This document shows positions 7,999 through 14,592 of a stretch of DNA of 27,813 nucleotides, piece after piece. The notes beneath the pieces are model-generated. The model had not been told where the DNA came from. It saw only the letters and a program-made list of their open reading frames with translations, and ran no database searches. Source of the DNA: Ruminococcus sp. CAG:403 (GTDB lineage Bacteria; Bacillota; Clostridia; Oscillospirales; Ruminococcaceae); assembly GCA_000437255.1 (NCBI GenBank), contig FR899103.1:11390-39202 (forward strand). Reading direction: 5' to 3'. A program made the translations under genes and the position numbers. The stretch's first letter is position 1. Each line of letters starts with the position of its first letter.

Positions 7999-8859
7999 TC
8001 AGAGCGCCGTTTGATTTTCCTGTGAAAAGGTATGAACGGTTTGGTAGGCAAGACACTTCGAGGAAGCGGCATGTCCCAGCTGTTGGGTGCAGACAATGGG
8101 ACGATCCGGAACCAGTTGCCGGATCATTTGGTAAAGTTGCTCCATCTGTCCAAGCTTTTGGATTTCTGTAAAGGTTCCCAGCAGCACACCCTTGCATTGT
8201 TGAAAAGCACCGATTTGCTGGTACTGATGGAGCATGGTTTCCATTCGATTCAGACCGCCGGAACGGCTTTCTAAAAATAGGATCCGGTTTCGAAAGTCTG
8301 GCTGCCAAGGGGTGCCGATGAGTTTTAACACGCAGCGAATGTTTCCGCCTGCAATGGTTCCAGTTAAAGAGGTACCTTGCAGAAATCGGTAGGAAATCTG
8401 CATCCAATCAGAGGCATCGCCTTGTAGGGCGTGTAGAAAGGCAGGAAGCTGTGCCGGATTGGCGTACAGCATTCGTATCTGAAAGTGATAGGTCGGAATA
8501 CCAGCGTCACCTAAGGCGTTCAGCAGAACAGAAAGGTCGCTGTATCCGAAAAAGGGCTTTGCATGCTGCCGCAGCAGATCCAATTGCAGGTAAGGCAAGA
8601 CTCCATTTGCCAAATCTCCGCCGCTTCCATCAAAAATGGCATCAACGGAAGGATCCAAAAAGGCATTTGTGAGATCGGCTGCCCGTGCAGCTGCCGGCGC
8701 AGAGCGTCCCGGCTGGGATTCCCATATAGAGGGGAAAATTCGAATGGAAAGAGAAGCTGCCTCCAATTGACGGCAAACCCAGGAAATAACAGGGTTGGGA
8801 TGGGCAAGACCATCGGAACATCCAACCAGAGCGATGGTACGAATCGGACGCTGTAACAT
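7999..8859 (-). CDS. LD-carboxypeptidase, peptidase family S66
   Basis: 286 aa from the ATG at 8859, chosen because AAAGGAGA precedes it; an in-frame ATG further upstream would run through a terminator hairpin. The S66 catalytic triad is visible: Ser107 in FFGYSDLS, Glu197 in LFLESRSGG and His263 in QLGHA. The N-terminus (IRTIALVGCSDGLA) and IFDGSGGDLANGVLPYLQ match the nucleophile-elbow subdomain, and GTIAGGNI is a family motif. Members remove the terminal D-Ala from tetrapeptides during murein recycling, or degrade microcin C-like peptides (MccF). No signal peptide, so cytosolic. It lies downstream of the DtxR-like regulator on the same strand, separated by a terminator. Confidence 0.9.
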   Translation of the reverse strand: MLQRPIRTIALVGCSDGLAHPNPVISWVCRQLEAASLSIRIFPSIWESQPGRSAPAAARAADLTNAFLDPSVDAIFDGSGGDLANGVLPYLQLDLLRQHAKPFFGYSDLSVLLNALGDAGIPTYHFQIRMLYANPAQLPAFLHALQGDASDWMQISYRFLQGTSLTGTIAGGNIRCVLKLIGTPWQPDFRNRILFLESRSGGLNRMETMLHQYQQIGAFQQCKGVLLGTFTEIQKLGQMEQLYQMIRQLVPDRPIVCTQQLGHAASSKCLAYQTVHTFSQENQTAL

Positions 8860-8871
8860 AAAAGTCTCCTT

Positions 8872-8910
8872 TGGAAAGAAAACACGGATTCCAGGCGGTG
8901 GAATCCGTGT
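8872..8910 (-). terminator. Terminator after DtxR-like gene
   Basis: On the minus strand ACACGGATTCCA pairs with TGGAATCCGTGT (8882-8893 and 8899-8910), followed by TTTTCTTTCC. It starts one base after the regulator stop and its U-run abuts the ribosome site of the LD-carboxypeptidase gene, so read-through or a hidden promoter must serve that gene. Confidence 0.85.
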
Positions 8911-8911
8911 C

Positions 8912-9316
8912 TTATATGGACTTTGCGGCTTTGGATTTTGCAGCAATGATGCTTTTTTCCATGACATGTGTCAGCTTTTTGGATGTTTCCAGTGGAAATG
9001 TGGAAAGAAACAGCATGGTTTGTGCCTGTGCTTCTTCCGGCGGAAGCTTTAGCATTCGGTGGAAAAATGCATAGATCATGGCATGGTTGGCGCTGTATTC
9101 CTGTGCGAGATGCAGCCCCATTTTGGTGAGTGTAATATTTTTACAGTAATCCGGTTCAACCAGTCCGCTGTTAACCATACATTTCATCATTTTGCTGACA
9201 CTGGGACGCGTCACGGAAAGATGGTTGGCAACGTCAACACATCGAATGCTGTTGTGCTGCTGCGTGAGTTCATAAATCGCAAGCAGATAGCGGTATTGAG
9301 AAGGACATAGTGCCAT
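8912..9316 (-). CDS. DtxR/MntR-fold regulator with degenerate metal site
   Basis: 134 aa. The N-terminal winged helix (QYRYLLAIYELTQQHNSIRC, VANHLSVTRPSVSKMMKCM, GLVEPDYCKNITLTKMG) matches DtxR/MntR proteins, which repress metal uptake genes when bound to Mn or Fe. The dimerisation part follows from ANHAMIYAFFHRML. By eye alignment to MntR, His77 is kept (NHAM), but the positions of Asp8 and Glu11 read Arg and Leu, and the Glu-x-x-Glu-His segment reads QTMLFLS. The sensing chemistry is thus probably altered or lost. AGAAAGGAG precedes the ATG. The promoter carries an inverted repeat over the -35, consistent with autoregulation. A MarR assignment is less likely. Confidence 0.8.
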   Translation of the reverse strand: MALCPSQYRYLLAIYELTQQHNSIRCVDVANHLSVTRPSVSKMMKCMVNSGLVEPDYCKNITLTKMGLHLAQEYSANHAMIYAFFHRMLKLPPEEAQAQTMLFLSTFPLETSKKLTHVMEKSIIAAKSKAAKSI

Positions 9317-9475
9317 AAAAGCAACTCCTTTCTGCTTCGTTGAATAAAAGGATTGTTGGAAGATGAAAATTCTATGAAAACGCTAGTTCGTTTCCTCGGT
9401 TGCAGCCTGTCCAATATCAGTTGCTGCAACGACTGCAACCAATTGAAAAAAGGCGTTTTAGAGAATATACGATTT
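9317..9475 (-). promoter_or_regulatory. 5' leader of the DtxR-like gene
   Basis: About 150 nt between the predicted start site and the regulator ATG. It contains an inverted repeat GGTTGCAG (9398-9405) and CTGCAACC (9433-9440), with a further CTGCAAC at 9424-9430. No gene is supported here; the plus-strand open frame at 9353-9565 lacks a ribosome site or recognisable protein. Confidence 0.4.
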
Positions 9476-9513
9476 AGTATAACACATTATGAAACGCAAG
9501 TCAACAAGGTTGA
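9476..9513 (-). promoter_or_regulatory. Promoter and operator of the DtxR-like gene
   Basis: On the minus strand TTGACT (9499-9504), 17-nt spacer, TATACT (9476-9481). The inverted repeat TCAAC-AAG-GTTGA (9501-9513) overlaps the -35 element, the usual position for a repressor site. Confidence 0.75.
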
Positions 9514-9601
9514 TTACATATTTTATCAAGCTTTTTTGAATAAAAAGCAATCAAAACAAAAGTAATTGCCAAGTTGTAGCACACTGGTGCAGAAGTGTAT
9601 T

Positions 9602-9625
9602 TTTCACGTGAAAGTTTCATGAAAT
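9602..9625 (+). promoter_or_regulatory. Two operator-like palindromes upstream of pfl
   Basis: TTTCACGTGAAA (9602-9613) and TTTCATGAAA (9616-9625) are perfect palindromes with centres 13 bp apart, ending 3 bp before the -35 of the pfl promoter. They suggest a dimeric regulator, possibly redox- or carbon-responsive; identity unknown. Confidence 0.55.
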
Positions 9626-9628
9626 CTA

Positions 9629-9657
9629 TTGACAGAATTAATAGGATGTGTTATTAT
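9629..9657 (+). promoter_or_regulatory. Promoter of the split pfl operon
   Basis: TTGACA (9629-9634), 17-nt spacer, TATTAT (9652-9657) with an extended TG one base upstream of the -10. The leader to the ATG is about 118 nt. Confidence 0.88.
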
Positions 9658-9781
9658 TAAATCAGGCTAAAGCAAAGCGGAATTGTGGGGCATTCGAGGT
9701 TCGGATTTCATGCATTCTGCGATGCAGAAAAGCAAAGCAATATATAAATTTTTGCTGAAGATAGCAAAGGAGAGATTTAAA

Positions 9782-11857
9782 ATGTCAATCATGCCAAAGG
9801 AATGGGAAGGATTCACCGGCGGTAGCTGGACCAAGACAATCGATGTGCGGGGCTTTATTCAGAAGAACTACACTCCTTATGAGGGCGACGAAAGCTTCCT
9901 GGTTGGACCAACTGAAACCACTAAGAAGCTGTGGAACGAAGTATTAGACCTGTTCCAGAAGGAACGGGAAAACGGCGGCGTTTTGGATATGGATACCAAA
10001 ATTGTTGCAACTGTAAATTCTCACGAAGCAGGTTATATTGATAAGGATCTGGAAGAAATCGTTGGCTTGCAGACAGACAAGCCGCTGAAGCGTTCTCTGC
10101 AGCCGTTCGGTGGTATCCGTATGGCAGAAGAAGCTTGCAAGTCTTATGGCTACGAAGTAGATCCGGAAATTAGCCGTATCTTCAGACAGTATCGGAAGAC
10201 CCATAACGAAGGCGTATTCGATGTTTACACACCGGAAATGCGTGCTGCTCGTCACAATGCAATCATCACTGGTCTGCCGGATGCTTATGGCCGTGGCCGT
10301 ATCATCGGTGACTATCGTCGTGTTGCACTGTATGGTGTTGACAGACTGATTGAAGACAAGGAACATCAGAAGGCAATTACTTGCGGTACTATGACCGAAG
10401 AAAAGATCCGTCTGCGTGAAGAACTGGCAGAACAGATCAAGGCTCTGAAGGCTCTGAAGGCAATGGCTGCACGGTATGGCTTCGATATTTCCAAGCCGGC
10501 TACCAATGCAAAGGAAGCAATTCAGTGGACTTATTTTGCATACCTGGGTGCTGTTAAGGATCAGAACGGTGCTGCAATGAGCTTGGGCCGTACTTCTACT
10601 TTCCTGGATATCTACATTCAGAGAGATCTGGACAACGGCACGCTGACAGAAGAACAGGCACAGGAATACATTGACCACTTCATTATGAAGCTGCGTATGG
10701 TTAAGTTCGCAAGAACACCGGAATACAACGCACTGTTCTCTGGCGACCCGCAGTGGGTAACCGAATCCATCGGTGGTATGGGCATTGACGGTAGAACACT
10801 GGTTACAAAGAACAGCTTCCGTTATCTGCACACCCTGGAAAACCTGGGTACTGCTCCGGAGCCGAACCTGACTGTTCTGTGGTCTAAGAGACTGCCGAAT
10901 GCATTCAAGAGATACTGTGCAAAGCTGTCCATCAACACCTCTTCCTTCCAGTATGAGAATGATGATCTGATGCGTGTAACACACGGCGATGACTATGCAA
11001 TTGCTTGCTGCGTATCCTCTATGCGTGTTGGTAAGGAAATGCAGTTCTTCGGCGCAAGAGCAAACCTGGCAAAGTGCCTGCTGTATGCAATCAACGGCGG
11101 TGTAGATGAAAGACTGGACGCAAAGACTGGTAAGCACAATCAGGTTGGTCCGAAGTACAGACCGGTTGAAGGCGATTACCTGGATTATGATGATGTAATG
11201 TCTAAGTACATCGATATGATGCAGTGGCTGGCTAAGCTGTATGTAGATACCCTGAACTGCATCCACTACATGCACGATAAGTATTGCTACGAAGCAATTC
11301 AGATGGCACTGCATGATAGAGACGTAAAGCGTTACTTTGCAACTGGTATTGCTGGTATGTCTGTTGTTGCAGACTCCCTGTCCGCAATCAAGTATGCAAA
11401 GGTTAAGTGCATCCGTGATGAATTCGGTGTTGTTGTAGACTTCGAAGTAGAAGGCGACTTCCCGAAATATGGTAACAACGATGACCGTGTAGACGAAATC
11501 GCAGTAGATATCCTGAATCGTTTCATGGATATGATCCGCAGCAACCACTGCTACAGAGGCGGTGTTCCGACCACTTCTATCCTGACCATTACTTCTAACG
11601 TTGTATATGGTAAGAAGACTGGTAACACACCGGACGGCAGAAAGAAGGGTCAGCCGCTGGCTCCTGGTGCAAACCCGATGCACGGCCGTGACACCCACGG
11701 TGCAGCTGCTTCCATGGCTTCTGTTGCAAAACTGCCTTGGACCAATGCACAGGATGGTATTTCCAATACCTTCACCATTATTCCGGATGCTCTGGGTAAG
11801 GATGATAAGATCTTTATGGGCGACCTGGATATCGAATCCATTAAGAATTCTCTCTAA
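9782..11857 (+). CDS. pflB: Pyruvate formate-lyase core subunit lacking the glycyl-radical domain
   Basis: 691 aa from the ATG at 9782 (AAAGGAGA upstream; an earlier in-frame ATG has no ribosome site). Beginning at MPKEWEGFTGGSWTKTIDVR it follows PFL throughout. The active-site pair Cys409-Cys410 is in AIACCVSSMRVGKEMQFFGA, and GGVPTTSILTITSNVVYGKK and PGANPMHGRDTHGAAASMAS are intact. PFL converts pyruvate and CoA to formate and acetyl-CoA. Normal PFLs run to about 740-760 residues and end with a domain carrying RVSGYAV. Here the protein stops after IIPDALGKDDKIFMGDLD plus a short non-homologous tail, exactly at the linker to that domain. The missing domain is supplied by the gene at 12137. 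Codon use is strongly biased, so this is a highly expressed gene and not a pseudogene. Confidence 0.95.
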   Translation: MSIMPKEWEGFTGGSWTKTIDVRGFIQKNYTPYEGDESFLVGPTETTKKLWNEVLDLFQKERENGGVLDMDTKIVATVNSHEAGYIDKDLEEIVGLQTDKPLKRSLQPFGGIRMAEEACKSYGYEVDPEISRIFRQYRKTHNEGVFDVYTPEMRAARHNAIITGLPDAYGRGRIIGDYRRVALYGVDRLIEDKEHQKAITCGTMTEEKIRLREELAEQIKALKALKAMAARYGFDISKPATNAKEAIQWTYFAYLGAVKDQNGAAMSLGRTSTFLDIYIQRDLDNGTLTEEQAQEYIDHFIMKLRMVKFARTPEYNALFSGDPQWVTESIGGMGIDGRTLVTKNSFRYLHTLENLGTAPEPNLTVLWSKRLPNAFKRYCAKLSINTSSFQYENDDLMRVTHGDDYAIACCVSSMRVGKEMQFFGARANLAKCLLYAINGGVDERLDAKTGKHNQVGPKYRPVEGDYLDYDDVMSKYIDMMQWLAKLYVDTLNCIHYMHDKYCYEAIQMALHDRDVKRYFATGIAGMSVVADSLSAIKYAKVKCIRDEFGVVVDFEVEGDFPKYGNNDDRVDEIAVDILNRFMDMIRSNHCYRGGVPTTSILTITSNVVYGKKTGNTPDGRKKGQPLAPGANPMHGRDTHGAAASMASVAKLPWTNAQDGISNTFTIIPDALGKDDKIFMGDLDIESIKNSL

Positions 11858-11879
11858 TCTGCCTTTTGCAGAATGAGAA
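11848..11879 (+). promoter_or_regulatory. Intercistronic hairpin at the pfl core stop codon
   Basis: TTCTC (11848-11852) with GAGAA (11875-11879) and inner TCTGC (11858-11862) with GCAGA (11868-11872). It encloses the stop codon and abuts the AAAGGAAG ribosome site of the next gene. No U-run, so more likely mRNA processing, stability or translational tuning than termination. Confidence 0.5.
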
Positions 11880-11894
11880 AGGAAGTGATTGACC

Positions 11895-12107
11895 ATGGCA
11901 GATCATGTGTTGAAGGACGATGAAAAAGCTGATGAGCTGGTAGAAATGATCGAGCAGCTAATGAGCGGCGGAAGTGGTCATCTCACCATTTCAGAGGACG
12001 ATCTGGTAAGCGGCGGAATGAGCGTGAAAACGTACCGCAGCATGGATTGCTCCAAAGGAAATATGGCTTGCTGTCAGCCCACTGAGCTGATGGACGAGAC
12101 TGAATAA
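11895..12107 (+). CDS. Small Cys-rich-tail protein inside the split pfl operon
   Basis: 70 aa, not recognised. The ATG at 11895 follows AAAGGAAG; a TTG two codons earlier is possible but too close to that site. Residues 4-23 form a probable acidic helix (KDDEKADELVEMIEQLM), then a Gly/Ser turn, then SEDDLVSGGMSVKTYRSM, then the tail DCSKGNMACCQPTELMDETE with Cys52, Cys59 and Cys60. It lies 37 nt after the PFL core gene and 29 nt before the radical-domain gene, each with its own ribosome site. It shows no similarity to the missing PFL segment, so it is not a frameshifted remnant. Plausible roles (inference) are an adaptor joining core and radical subunits, a radical-protecting or repair protein, or a metal-binding factor. 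Confidence 0.8.
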   Translation: MADHVLKDDEKADELVEMIEQLMSGGSGHLTISEDDLVSGGMSVKTYRSMDCSKGNMACCQPTELMDETE

Positions 12108-12136
12108 ATTGAACTTGTACTAGGAGGCTGTTTGTT

Positions 12137-12376
12137 ATGGCAAATGAAAAACAGATTGATAATCTGGTAGGACTGCTGGATGGCTATGCAGAAAAAGGCG
12201 GCCACCATCTGAATGTAAACGTTTTGAACAGAGAAACTCTGGTGGATGCACAGCAGCACCCGGAAAAATATCCGCAGCTGACCATTCGTGTTAGTGGTTA
12301 TGCAGTAAACTTCATCAAGCTGACCAAGGAACAGCAGGATGATGTTATCTCCAGAACATTCCATCATTCTCTTTAA
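12137..12376 (+). CDS. grcA: Stand-alone glycyl-radical domain of PFL (GrcA-like)
   Basis: 79 aa, preceded by TAGGAGG. It matches the C-terminal domain of PFL from start to end: NLVGLLDGYAEKGGHHLNVN, then LNRETLVDAQQHPEKYPQLT, then IRVSGYAVNFIKLTKEQQDD, and the family-typical end SRTFHHSL. Gly54 in RVSGYAV is the residue the activase converts to a radical; that heptapeptide is the activase recognition sequence. Free proteins of this kind (E. coli YfiD/GrcA, about 127 aa) normally rescue an intact but oxygen-cleaved PFL. Here the neighbouring PFL core has no such domain, so this is more likely an obligatory subunit. Strong codon bias matches pflB. Confidence 0.94.
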   Translation: MANEKQIDNLVGLLDGYAEKGGHHLNVNVLNRETLVDAQQHPEKYPQLTIRVSGYAVNFIKLTKEQQDDVISRTFHHSL

Positions 12377-12400
12377 TTGCTAAGATTTCTGAGAATGTGT

Positions 12401-12472
12401 GCGGAATAGATTCCGCATCTATGAAATCCGTTTCTAAGGGAGGGCGTACAGGACTTGTGCGCCCTTTTCTTG
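12401..12472 (+). terminator. Terminator between radical domain and activase genes
   Basis: GGGCGTAC (12442-12449) pairs with GTGCGCCC (12457-12464, one G-U), followed by TTTTCTT. A smaller hairpin GCGGAA/TTCCGC lies at 12401-12416. It would separate abundant structural subunits from the catalytic activase, with partial read-through. Confidence 0.8.
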
Positions 12473-12544
12473 TATATTGCATTCGGTGCAGCCTGTATAT
12501 TTTGCAGAAAAACGGGCATTGCATGAAAGAAAGGAGTTTTTCGT

Positions 12545-13288
12545 ATGGAAGGATATATTCACTCGACAGAAAGCTTTGGAACAGTAGACGGCCCGGGAAT
12601 TCGTTTCGTGGTCTTTACACAGGGATGTCCCATGCGCTGCTTGTACTGTCACAATCCGGATACCTGGCCAATTGGAAAAGGCACCAAGCGAAGCGTTGCC
12701 TCTATTTTAGAGGAATATGATGGCGTAAAGGAATTTTTACAGCACGGGGGATTAACCGTTACCGGCGGTGAACCATTGGTGCAGCTCGAATTCGTTACCG
12801 AGTTGTTTGAGGCCGCAAAGAAAAAAGGCATTCATACTTGTCTGGATACGTCCGGTATTACGTACCATCCGTCCAAGCAGGCGGCATTTGATCGCTTGAT
12901 GGCAGTTACTGATCTGGTTATGCTGGACATTAAGCATATTGATCCGGAAGAGCATAAAAAATTGACCGGGCAGAGCAATCAGTATATTCTAGCGTTTGCA
13001 GAATATTTGAAGGAACGAAACGTTCCGGTTTGGATTCGGCATGTTGTGGTGCCGGGTATTACGTTAAAGGAACCCTATCTGCGGCAGCTGGGTCATTTTA
13101 TCGGTGGATTGACGAATTTGAAGGCTTTGGATGTATTGCCATATCACACCATGGGAGAAGTCAAGTACGAAAACCTGGGAATTGACTATCCGTTGAAGGG
13201 GGTAGAAGCTGCTACCAAGGAGCAGGCGGAATGGGCCAAAAATATCATTATGGAAGGTCTGAAAGAGCGCCTGCGGGAAGAAATCTGA
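12545..13288 (+). CDS. pflA: Pyruvate formate-lyase activating enzyme
   Basis: 247 aa radical-SAM protein. TQGCPMRCLYCHNPDTW contains the CX3CX2C motif (Cys28, Cys32, Cys35) that binds the 4Fe-4S cluster. GPGIRFVVF, the GGE motif in TVTGGEPLVQ, and VWIRHVVVPGIT are typical of PflA. It cleaves S-adenosylmethionine and abstracts hydrogen from the glycine of RVSGYAV. AAAGGAG lies upstream of the ATG. It follows the split PFL genes by 168 nt with a terminator between; no clear separate promoter is visible. Nothing in its length suggests adaptation to the split substrate. Confidence 0.97.
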   Translation: MEGYIHSTESFGTVDGPGIRFVVFTQGCPMRCLYCHNPDTWPIGKGTKRSVASILEEYDGVKEFLQHGGLTVTGGEPLVQLEFVTELFEAAKKKGIHTCLDTSGITYHPSKQAAFDRLMAVTDLVMLDIKHIDPEEHKKLTGQSNQYILAFAEYLKERNVPVWIRHVVVPGITLKEPYLRQLGHFIGGLTNLKALDVLPYHTMGEVKYENLGIDYPLKGVEAATKEQAEWAKNIIMEGLKERLREEI

Positions 13289-13312
13289 ACGAAGGAGCAA
13301 CAAAATTTTTAC

Positions 13313-13341
13313 TTGCCATTTTGAAAAAGATTTGGTATAAT
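13313..13341 (+). promoter_or_regulatory. Promoter of the corA leader
   Basis: TTGCCA (13313-13318), 17-nt spacer, TATAAT (13336-13341). The predicted leader before corA is about 240 nt. Confidence 0.82.
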
Positions 13342-13428
13342 AATAACGTTGGCTTTTCGAATCTGTTTCCATTGCTATGCGCAAGTGGAGCAAACTATTT
13401 GATCAAAAACAATACAAGGAGGTACGTT

Positions 13429-13530
13429 ATGAACGCAGATCCCTACCCGAGTACGGGGAACGGACACAGTCGAGCGGACAATCACATGCAGATACATGGT
13501 GTCCGAATTACGAAAAAGAGGAGCGCATAA
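13429..13530 (+). CDS. 33-codon leader ORF upstream of corA
   Basis: An AAGGAGG site seven bases upstream makes this ATG one of the best-placed starts in the window. The peptide begins MNADPYPSTGNGHSRADN and ends with a basic tail (RITKKRSA). It is not in frame with corA and resembles no protein I know. The early Asp-Pro-x-Pro is reminiscent of the Salmonella MgtL leader peptide (DPTPLP), where Mg2+ shortage destabilises ribosomes. That parallel is inference. The stop lies 3 nt before a sequence that can pair with the corA ribosome site. Confidence 0.6.
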   Translation: MNADPYPSTGNGHSRADNHMQIHGVRITKKRSA

Positions 13531-13533
13531 CGA

Positions 13534-13582
13534 CTTCCTGTATGGGCAGAAAGCACGGGTGTTCCTCTCATCGGAAAGGAAG
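13534..13582 (+). promoter_or_regulatory. Possible SD-sequestering hairpin before corA
   Basis: CTTCCT (13534-13539) is complementary to AGGAAG (13577-13582), the core of the corA ribosome site. A small hairpin TTCC (13562-13565) with GGAA (13573-13576) can stack inside. A ribosome finishing the leader ORF would cover the first arm. Confidence 0.45.
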
Positions 13583-13589
13583 AATACTT

Positions 13590-14519
13590 GTGATTTCATA
13601 TTATAAGACCATTGAAAATCGTTTGGTGGAATTGGATGCACCGGCACCGGGCTGTTGGGTTTCGGTTGTGGATCCCACGGCACAGGAAATGAAGCTGCTG
13701 ATCGAAGACTACGGTTTGGATCGGGATTTTCTGCGTTCCTCTTTGGATGAAGAGGAATCTTCCCGTGTGGAGCAGGAGGACGATCAGACCTTAATCATTG
13801 TAGACACGGCAATTTCAGAAATTCAAAAGGATGATACCCTTAGTTTTTACACCATGCCACTTGGCATTATTATTACCAATCAAATGGTGTTTACCATTTC
13901 TCTGCGGAGCAATCGTGTCATTGAAGATGTCCTGAACGGAAGAATTCGAAATGTACAGACGCATTACCGCACACAGTTTGTGCTGCGGCTGATGATGAGC
14001 ATTACCGCTTCCTTCCTGGTTTACTTGAAACAAATTGATAAGACATCGGGTGTCATGGAGCGTAAGCTGCATGGATCCATGAAAAATCAGGAATTGATTC
14101 AGATGCTGGAATTGGAAAAGTCGTTGATTTATTTTTCGACTTCCTTGAAATCCAATGATGTGACCATGAATAAGATCTTGCGTGGCCGTGTCATCAAATT
14201 GTATGAGGAAGACCAGGATTTGCTGGAAGATGTGCTGATCGAATTGAAACAGGCGCAGGAGATGGCGAGCATTTACTCCAGCATTCTATCCAGTATGATT
14301 GAAGCATTTGGCTCTGTGATTTCAAACAACTTGAATATTGTAATGTGGCGACTGACAATTGTCACGATTATCTTGGCGATTCCGACCATGGTATTTAGTT
14401 TTTATGGAATGAATACCGGTGATTTGCCGTTTGCAGAATACACGTGGATTCCAACCGGAATCGCATTGGTTCTGACGGCATTGGTCTCCTTTATCTTGCT
14501 GAAATACAAGAAAAAATGA
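13590..14519 (+). CDS. corA: CorA family Mg2+/divalent cation transporter
   Basis: 309 aa from a GTG at 13590, preceded by AAAGGAAG; the frame stays open upstream but without homology, and CorA proteins start at this point (ISYYKTIENRLVELDAPAPG). The cytoplasmic funnel domain is followed by a long helix and two C-terminal membrane helices; FSFYGMNTGDLPF carries the GMN selectivity motif. CorA is a homopentameric channel for Mg2+ (some relatives carry Co2+ or Zn2+). A short leader ORF and a possible SD-blocking hairpin precede it. A CNNM/CorC-type gene faces it convergently, so the locus concerns divalent cations. Confidence 0.95.
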   Translation: MISYYKTIENRLVELDAPAPGCWVSVVDPTAQEMKLLIEDYGLDRDFLRSSLDEEESSRVEQEDDQTLIIVDTAISEIQKDDTLSFYTMPLGIIITNQMVFTISLRSNRVIEDVLNGRIRNVQTHYRTQFVLRLMMSITASFLVYLKQIDKTSGVMERKLHGSMKNQELIQMLELEKSLIYFSTSLKSNDVTMNKILRGRVIKLYEEDQDLLEDVLIELKQAQEMASIYSSILSSMIEAFGSVISNNLNIVMWRLTIVTIILAIPTMVFSFYGMNTGDLPFAEYTWIPTGIALVLTALVSFILLKYKKK

Positions 14520-14530
14520 GAAATGACAGG

Positions 14531-14573
14531 AAAAAGCCTGCTGCACAGGATCTGTCTGTGCAGCAGGCTTTTT
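14531..14573. terminator. Bidirectional terminator after corA
   Basis: AAAAAGCCTGCTGCACAG (14531-14548) and CTGTGCAGCAGGCTTTTT (14556-14573) form an 18-bp perfect stem ending in T on both strands, between convergent genes. Confidence 0.95.
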
Positions 14574-14592
14574 GTTGATTGGATGTATTTTC

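Noticed and set aside
6873..8096. 407-codon open frame on the minus strand opposite gap
   Set aside because: Shadow of gap codon bias; it crosses the gap terminator and resembles no protein.
9353..9565. 70-codon plus-strand ORF in the divergent region
   Set aside because: It overlaps the promoter, operator and leader of the DtxR-like gene and lacks a ribosome site.
9944..11896. 650-codon open frame on the minus strand opposite pflB
   Set aside because: It is a by-product of the biased codons of pflB; the translation is low-complexity in character, rich in Cys/His/Ile, and matches no family.
9782..12376. Split PFL as a sequencing frameshift or pseudogene
   Set aside because: Core and radical domain are separated by 279 nt with a different intact ORF, each gene has its own ribosome site and start, and the core ends in a short new tail. 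A frame error cannot produce this layout.
13377..13589. Extending corA upstream to the GTG/ATG region at 13377
   Set aside because: The extra 71 residues are charged, unlike any CorA N-terminus, and a ribosome site sits right before the GTG at 13590.
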